DNA from: Gammaproteobacteria bacterium
GTDB lineage: Bacteria; Pseudomonadota; Gammaproteobacteria; Steroidobacterales; Woeseiaceae
NCBI GenBank assembly: GCA_029881015.1
Contig: JAOUNK010000070.1
Coordinates: 1 to 11,347, forward strand
Direction of reading: 5' to 3'
DNA length: 11,347 nucleotides
Below the pieces are notes generated by a model. That model had not been told where the DNA came from, made no database searches, and saw only the letters and a list, made by a program, of their open reading frames with translations. Of this stretch, positions 7,297 to 11,347 are shown piece by piece (positions within the stretch are counted from its first letter, which is position 1; the number at the start of each line of letters is the position of its first letter). Position numbers and translations under genes: made by a program.

Positions 7297-7328
7297 AAAA
7301 AAAAACGGCACCTCCGCAAGAAGCGCCG
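7297..7328 (-). terminator. Intrinsic terminator on the minus strand, upstream of the nrdJ promoter
   Basis: Read on the minus strand, bases 7328 to 7306 fold as a 10-bp stem with some G-U pairs around a 3-nt loop. Outer arms are CGGC and GCCG. A run of nine U (plus-strand A9 at 7297-7305) follows at once. There is no T-run on the other side, so it works in the minus direction only. No minus-strand gene is recognisable between it and hsp20, so it would end a short unannotated transcript or block antisense readthrough into the nrdJ promoter. Confidence 0.7.
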
Positions 7329-7329
7329 A

Positions 7330-7345
7330 CCACTACATGTAGTGG
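7330..7345. promoter_or_regulatory. 16-bp perfect palindrome resembling a NrdR box
   Basis: CCACTACATGTAGTGG is an exact palindrome matching the NrdR consensus at 12 of 16 positions; the mismatches are the outer bases and two in the core. It is centred 179 bp from the better box at 7151-7166, far beyond the usual pair spacing though close to 17 helical turns. It sits 24 bp upstream of the hsp20 -35 element and 1 bp from the minus-strand terminator hairpin. As RNA it would fold into a 6-bp stem with a CAUG loop. It may be a remote NrdR site, another regulator's operator, or part of a small RNA. Confidence 0.5.
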
Positions 7346-7369
7346 CGATTATTGTCGCATATCCGCGGC

Positions 7370-7400
7370 CTTGAAATGCCTTTCCGTGGCCTCACCTATG
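7370..7400 (+). promoter_or_regulatory. Candidate sigma32 heat-shock promoter for hsp20
   Basis: A perfect sigma32 -35 element CTTGAAA (7370-7376) is followed after 16 bp by CACCTATG (7393-7400), a partial match to the CCCCATnT -10 consensus. The start would be near 7407, giving a leader of only about 25 nt, so a ROSE-type RNA thermometer does not fit. A sigma70 reading is poorer because no TATAAT-like hexamer lies 16-18 bp downstream. The -35 match and the heat-shock gene behind it support the call; the -10 is weak. Confidence 0.55.
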
Positions 7401-7432
7401 CCTCCTGAAGCCTGTTTCAAGTGGAGAAAACC

Positions 7433-7873
7433 ATGAACATTGCCCGATTCGAACCCTGGAATTTCGTCGATCTGCTGCACCGCGATCTGGACCGGCTCGC
7501 GACGCAACGAACGGTCCCCGGCAGTGCCGAGAACCCCGTCGCCGACTGGGTTCCCGCCGTTGATATTATTGAAGAAAAGGACCGCTACGTATTGCGCGCT
7601 GACGTCCCGGGCGTGCGTCCCGAAGACATCGATGTGTCAATGGACAACGGCGTCCTGAGCGTCTCCGGCCAACGCCATGCCATCGCCCCCGAGGACGACA
7701 GCGGTGTGCAGCGCATCGAGCGCGCCACTGGTCGATTCCTGCGCCGCTTCACGCTGCCGGAAACGGCGAACGCCGACGGCATCGCCGCGAAGTGCGCCAA
7801 TGGCATCCTCGAGGTTTCGATCCCGAAGATGCCTGAAGTCCAGGCACGCCGGATTACGGTAGAGGCCGCCTGA
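7433..7873 (+). CDS. Hsp20-family small heat shock protein
   Basis: ATP-independent cytoplasmic holdase that binds unfolding proteins and keeps them refoldable by DnaK/ClpB. The 146 residues form a short N-terminal arm (1-38, with FEPWNFVDLL at 6-15), an alpha-crystallin domain (about 39-131) and a short tail ending in the oligomerisation motif Ile-Thr-Val (141-143). Domain hallmarks are VPAVDIIEEKDRYVLRADVPGV (40-61), GRFLRRFTLPE (100-110) and ANGILEVSIPK (122-132). The ATG at 7433 is preferred over the in-frame GTG at 7421, because that GTG is part of the TGGAG Shine-Dalgarno (7422-7426) 6 nt upstream of the ATG. It is monocistronic, with a sigma32-like promoter in front and a strong terminator behind. 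It resembles the Hsp20 type common outside the enteric bacteria more than E. coli IbpA, so I give no symbol. Confidence 0.93.
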   Translation: MNIARFEPWNFVDLLHRDLDRLATQRTVPGSAENPVADWVPAVDIIEEKDRYVLRADVPGVRPEDIDVSMDNGVLSVSGQRHAIAPEDDSGVQRIERATGRFLRRFTLPETANADGIAAKCANGILEVSIPKMPEVQARRITVEAA

Positions 7874-7902
7874 CGGCGCGCAGGCGCTGGCACGAGGAGG
7901 CA

Positions 7903-7944
7903 GCCCGGGCGCGACGCTGCACTGCGCCCGGGCATCTTTTGTTT
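7903..7944 (+). terminator. Intrinsic terminator after hsp20
   Basis: Perfect 10-bp GC stem: GCCCGGGCGC (7903-7912) pairs with GCGCCCGGGC (7924-7933) across an 11-nt loop, followed by ATCTTTTGTTT. It begins 30 bp after the hsp20 stop and separates hsp20 from degQ. Confidence 0.88.
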
Positions 7945-7951
7945 ACGGGCC

Positions 7952-7957
7952 TATAAT
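7952..7957 (+). promoter_or_regulatory. Possible -10 element for degQ
   Basis: A perfect TATAAT lies 40 bp upstream of the degQ ATG, just after the hsp20 terminator. No convincing -35 hexamer sits 16-18 bp upstream, where the terminator stem lies, so an activator may be needed. I found no sigmaE-type GAACTT/TCTGA pair with proper spacing. Confidence 0.4.
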
Positions 7958-7996
7958 CTTGACCCCACACGCTAAAGGACCATTGAGGTTTCTGAA

Positions 7997-9289
7997 ATGA
8001 CGAAGATACGACTGACATGGACGACACTCGTGCTCGCCCTGGCATCTCTCGGCGCACAGGCAGCACTGCCGACCGTTGTCGGTGGACAGCCCGTCGCCAG
8101 CCTCGCACCGCTTGTCGAAGCGGCATCGCCCGCCGTGGTAAACATCCAGGTGACGCAGATGCGCCGCGATCGCTTCGGCCGCGCCGGCGAAATCGGCGGC
8201 GCCGGCTCCGGCGTCATTGTCGACGCAAAGGGTGGCCACATCCTGACGAACCACCATGTCATCGACGGTGCTGACGAGATCCGGGTCACGCTCCACGACG
8301 GGCGTACGCTCGATGCGGAGATCGTCGGTTCGGACGCCGGTACCGATATCGCCCTGCTCAAGGTAGAGCCGGACAACCTCACGGAAATGCCGATCGGCGA
8401 CTCGGACAGCGTTCGGGTTGGCGATTTCGTCATTGCCATCGGCAATCCTTACGGGCTGGACAACACCGTGACGTCCGGCATCGTCAGCGCCCTTGGCCGC
8501 ACGGGCATCAATCGCGGCGGTTTCGAGAACTTCATCCAGACGGACGCGTCGATCAACCCCGGCAACTCGGGTGGCGCGCTGGTGAACATGGATGGCGAAC
8601 TCATCGGCATCAACTCGATGATCTTCAGCCGCTCGGGCGGCAACGTCGGCATTGGCTTTGCGGTACCGACCGAAATCGCGAGTTCGATCATGGGCCAGAT
8701 CCTGGACTTCGGCGAGATCAGGCGTGGACTCCTCGGCGTCGAGTTCAACAATATCGACAGGGAAGCCGCCAAGACACTGGACCTGGATGTCGACGGTGGC
8801 GCCCTCATCACGCGCGTATTCCCGAACTCGGCCGCGGAGAAAGCCGGGCTCAAGGTCGGCGACATCATCGTCGGCGTCAACGACAAGACCGTGTCCAGCG
8901 GCACGGAATTGCGCAACACGATTGGCCTGATGCGCACCGGCGACGTTGTTGGCCTGCGCTACCTGCGCGACAACAAGTCCTATACGACCTCGGCTGAGCT
9001 GGGTCGCCTTGAAGACCAGTTGCTCGCTGGCGAGGACATTCATCCCGGGTTGGCCGGGGCCAGCTTTGCCGGCTCCAGCACCTCGAGTGACAGCGGCGTC
9101 GAAGTCTCCGTCGTCGAGGAAGGCAGTGCGGCGGCCCAGCGTGGTCTGCGCGCCGGTGACGTCATCACGGCGGTCAATCGCGTGCTCGTACGGAACCTGC
9201 GCGACCTGCAGACCGTGGCCCAGAGCAACCGGATTCTGTTCCTCCTGATCCAGCGCGGCGATCGTTCCCTCATGCTGCAGATAAGGTAA
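7997..9289 (+). CDS. degQ: Periplasmic serine protease of the HtrA family (DegQ/MucD type)
   Basis: Degrades or refolds misfolded envelope proteins in the periplasm. The 430 residues begin with a signal peptide (basic N-region, hydrophobic core, likely cut after AQA at 22). The trypsin-like domain holds the triad His87 (TNHHV), Asp117 (GTDIALLK) and Ser191 (GNSGGAL). PDZ1 (about 242-335) carries the ligand loop RRGLLGVEF (242-250), and a shorter PDZ2 (about 345-430) follows a Ser/Gly-rich linker (358-366). The stretch between the N-terminal strand and the active-site His is short, as in DegQ/MucD and unlike the long LA loop of DegP; two PDZ domains exclude DegS. The ATG has GAGG 8 nt upstream. 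The gene is not beside rpoE/rse or algU/muc genes here. It precedes slt by 9 bp. Family certain; the choice of degQ over mucD or degP as symbol is less so. Confidence 0.93.
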   Translation: MTKIRLTWTTLVLALASLGAQAALPTVVGGQPVASLAPLVEAASPAVVNIQVTQMRRDRFGRAGEIGGAGSGVIVDAKGGHILTNHHVIDGADEIRVTLHDGRTLDAEIVGSDAGTDIALLKVEPDNLTEMPIGDSDSVRVGDFVIAIGNPYGLDNTVTSGIVSALGRTGINRGGFENFIQTDASINPGNSGGALVNMDGELIGINSMIFSRSGGNVGIGFAVPTEIASSIMGQILDFGEIRRGLLGVEFNNIDREAAKTLDLDVDGGALITRVFPNSAAEKAGLKVGDIIVGVNDKTVSSGTELRNTIGLMRTGDVVGLRYLRDNKSYTTSAELGRLEDQLLAGEDIHPGLAGASFAGSSTSSDSGVEVSVVEEGSAAAQRGLRAGDVITAVNRVLVRNLRDLQTVAQSNRILFLLIQRGDRSLMLQIR

Positions 9290-9298
9290 GCTATGTGA

Positions 9299-11293
9299 AT
9301 GCATAGAGAGGACAGCACACAGGCCGCAAGCAGACGATTTGTCGCCGCTGTCCTCGCTTTCGCGCTGTGTCTCATGCCGGTCGTTGCTGCCGCCCAGATC
9401 GACCAGCAGCGCGAACTCTTCAAGCACGTATACGAGACCGTCGAACGGGGTGACTGGAGCCCGGTCGACGGTCTTTCTGCCTCTGACAGGACCTTGCTGG
9501 AGGCGTATGTTCTCTGGCCCGATCTCCGCGCCACCTGGCTGCGTGCCAACCTCGGCAAGACCCCGGCAACGGAGATCGAGGCCTTTACAGAGCAATACGG
9601 CACACTGCGTCCGGCGCGTGAACTCCGCTACCGGCACGCCCTGTTCCTCGCCAAAGAGGGTGACCTCGCCGGGTTCCAGCGGATCTACGAGCAGTTCTAC
9701 CAGGGCCAGGACGTTGCACGCCTCGACTGCCTGTCATTGCAGGCGGAGATCGACGCCGGGCGCCTCGCCCGCGTCAACCAGAGGGCGCTCGATCTGTGGC
9801 TGGTCGGCAGGAGCCAGGTCAGCGAATGCGATCCTGTCTTTGCCTATCTCAGGAACAACGCGCTTATCGGTCCGGCCGAGTACCGAAAACGATTCGGCCT
9901 CGCCATAGACGCCCGGGAGTTTCAGCTCGCGCGCTGGCTCGCAAAGACGATCGATCAGGCACACGTCGACGAAGCGGCGCTCTGGATCCAGGCCCAGGCC
10001 GATCCCGAGCGATTTCTCCGCGAGCACAAGCCACGCGTTGACGAACCGACGTATCGCGAACAGCTCGTGTACGCGGCAGAGCGCCTGACCTATCGGGACC
10101 CGCGGCTCGCGCAGGACCTGTGGAACAAGGTAGCGAAGCGTTACCGCTTCTCCGCGGCACAGGAGCAGCGCACGCTGCGGCACATAGCGCTCTGGACGGC
10201 TCGGGACAACCTGCCCGATGCGTATATCCTGCTGACTCAGTTGCCAGCCGCGGCGCAGAACGATGAGGTCCTGCGCTGGCGCGCGAGAACCAGTCTGCGC
10301 GACACACAGTGGCAACGCCTGTTGACGGACATTGCCGCGATGGCACCGGCGGAACGGGAATCCGAGGAATGGCGATACTGGCGAGCGGTTGCATTGCAGC
10401 GCCTGGGACGCGCGGCGGACGCTCAGCTCGCATTCGCGACGCTGAGCCAGGAGCGCAGCTATTACGGTTTCCTCGCCGCCGACGAACTCGGGCAGGACTA
10501 TGCGCTGGACAGTAGCCAGCTGGCTGCCGACGATGCCGCGCTGGCCGCGGTTGCGGACAAGCCCGGCATCGTCAGGGCGAGGGAGTTGTTTTTCGTTGGA
10601 CTCGACAGCCGCGGGCGTTCTGAATGGGATGCGGCGGTACGCCATCTTGACCGTGCTGAGAAACTCCAGGCGGCCATCCTTGCCGACCGCTGGGGCTGGC
10701 ACTCCCGCGCCATCGCCACGGCCGCCAGCCTCGGACAGTACGATGACCTCTCTATTCGCTATCCCCTGCCCTGGCAACAACAGTTCGAGTCTTTTTCGTC
10801 GGCCGCCAATATTTCGCCGACCTGGGCCTACGGCATTGCGCGCAGCGAGAGCCTGTTCATGCGCGATGTGCGCTCAAGCGCGGGCGCTGTCGGCCTGATG
10901 CAACTCATGCCGGCCACGGGCAAGCAAGTCGCGAGGGAAATTCGGCTTCCGTATTCGGGGCTCAGCACACTGACGGATCCGGAGAGCAATATTCGCCTCG
11001 GTACGTCCTACCTGGGGCAGATGGCGGAACGATTCGGTGGCAACCCGGTTCTTGCAACGGCCGCCTACAACGCGGGGCCGCATCGTGTCGACCGCTGGCT
11101 GCCGGAGCAGGGCAGCGAGGACGCTCGCGTCTGGATCGAGAACATTCCATTCAATGAAACCCGCACCTACGTCAAGCGCGTCCTGTCCGCACAGGCAATT
11201 TTTCACTGGCGCATGACGGGCCAGGTGCGACGGCTGTCCGACGAGCTGCCGCTCGTCAAACCGAAAGAGGACACTCGCCTAGCGTCCCGCTAG
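9299..11293 (+). CDS. slt: Soluble lytic murein transglycosylase, Slt70 type
   Basis: Periplasmic exo-lytic transglycosylase that cleaves MurNAc-GlcNAc bonds to give 1,6-anhydromuropeptides during wall turnover and repair. The 664 residues compare with about 645 in E. coli Slt70. A signal peptide (about 1-32, ending VVAAAQ) is followed by a long helical superhelix (about 35-485) made of alpha-helical repeat units. The C-terminal goose-lysozyme-like SLT domain (about 495-630) shows catalytic Glu517 (RSESLF), GLMQLMPATG (532-541), AAYNAG (588-593) and the conserved end NIPFNETRTYVKRVL (615-629). ATG 9299 is the only start keeping the signal peptide, as the preceding in-frame codon is TGA. Its ribosome site is weak (AAGG about 12 nt upstream, at the degQ end), so it is probably translated and transcribed with degQ. 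Confidence 0.94.
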   Translation: MHREDSTQAASRRFVAAVLAFALCLMPVVAAAQIDQQRELFKHVYETVERGDWSPVDGLSASDRTLLEAYVLWPDLRATWLRANLGKTPATEIEAFTEQYGTLRPARELRYRHALFLAKEGDLAGFQRIYEQFYQGQDVARLDCLSLQAEIDAGRLARVNQRALDLWLVGRSQVSECDPVFAYLRNNALIGPAEYRKRFGLAIDAREFQLARWLAKTIDQAHVDEAALWIQAQADPERFLREHKPRVDEPTYREQLVYAAERLTYRDPRLAQDLWNKVAKRYRFSAAQEQRTLRHIALWTARDNLPDAYILLTQLPAAAQNDEVLRWRARTSLRDTQWQRLLTDIAAMAPAERESEEWRYWRAVALQRLGRAADAQLAFATLSQERSYYGFLAADELGQDYALDSSQLAADDAALAAVADKPGIVRARELFFVGLDSRGRSEWDAAVRHLDRAEKLQAAILADRWGWHSRAIATAASLGQYDDLSIRYPLPWQQQFESFSSAANISPTWAYGIARSESLFMRDVRSSAGAVGLMQLMPATGKQVAREIRLPYSGLSTLTDPESNIRLGTSYLGQMAERFGGNPVLATAAYNAGPHRVDRWLPEQGSEDARVWIENIPFNETRTYVKRVLSAQAIFHWRMTGQVRRLSDELPLVKPKEDTRLASR

Positions 11294-11347
11294 CGCTCTC
11301 GCCTTGTCGTAGAAGCACTCGATACGCTGCTCGCATTGCGCGAACAG
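11279..11347 (-). CDS. Possible 3' end of an unidentified convergent gene
   Basis: On the minus strand a frame is open from the window edge to a TAG at 11281-11279: 22 codons ending CEQRIECFYDKARALAGR. Third positions are G or C in 17 of 22 codons, as in the real genes here. It would overlap the slt 3' end by 15 bp. It is too short to identify, and an open frame of this length can arise by chance. Confidence 0.3.
   Translation of the reverse strand: MFAQCEQRIECFYDKARALAGR

Noticed and set aside
7185..7436. Plus-strand 83-codon frame between nrdJa and hsp20, with a hydrophobic stretch
   Set aside because: It runs across the nrdJ -35, the AT-rich island, the minus-strand terminator and the hsp20 promoter, has no ribosome site, and its codon use is unlike the real genes.
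7943..9637. Long minus-strand open frame (564 codons) opposite degQ and the slt start
   Set aside because: Antisense shadow; degQ on the plus strand has its signal peptide, catalytic triad and PDZ domains.
9734..10780. Minus-strand open frame of 348 codons opposite slt
   Set aside because: Antisense shadow of the Slt superhelix region; no motif, signal peptide or ribosome site seen.

Overview
The window comes from the chromosome of a GC-rich Gram-negative bacterium. An E. coli-like TolC, the bifunctional HldE, WaaA, a periplasmic DegQ/MucD-type protease and Slt70 together point to a non-enteric gammaproteobacterium; I cannot place it more precisely from sequence alone. The genes look native and housekeeping. 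I see no transposase, integrase, tRNA, rRNA or CRISPR array.

Layout. (1) At 1-1389 (+) is the 3' part of tolC, which runs in from the left edge. It converges on waaA (1386-2657, -), and the two stop codons overlap in one CTAG. (2) The minus-strand block reads nrdJa (4850-7006), nrdJb (4148-4849), hldE (2670-4091), waaA. NrdJa and NrdJb are the two halves of a split, B12-dependent class II ribonucleotide reductase. HldE and WaaA make the ADP-heptose precursor and attach Kdo in LPS inner-core synthesis. The only gap in the block that could hold a promoter or terminator is the 56 bp between nrdJb and hldE. (3) At 7007-7432 is a 426-bp divergent regulatory region with an AT-rich core. It holds a near-consensus sigma70 promoter for nrdJ, a NrdR-box-like palindrome just downstream of the expected start site, an 18-bp perfect palindrome in the nrdJ leader, a second NrdR-like perfect palindrome, an orphan minus-strand intrinsic terminator, and a sigma32-like promoter for hsp20. 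(4) On the plus strand follow hsp20 (7433-7873), a strong terminator, degQ (7997-9289) and, 9 bp on, slt (9299-11293). The right edge carries what may be the 3' end of a convergent minus-strand gene.

How the genes relate. Most of the window serves the envelope: TolC is the outer-membrane exit duct, HldE and WaaA build the LPS inner core, DegQ handles misfolded periplasmic proteins and Slt cleaves peptidoglycan. NrdJab supplies deoxyribonucleotides, and Hsp20 is a cytoplasmic holdase. No new multi-gene system is evident. The parts most worth a second look are the nrdJ/hsp20 intergenic region and the nrdJa/nrdJb junction, where a single in-frame stop abuts the next ATG.
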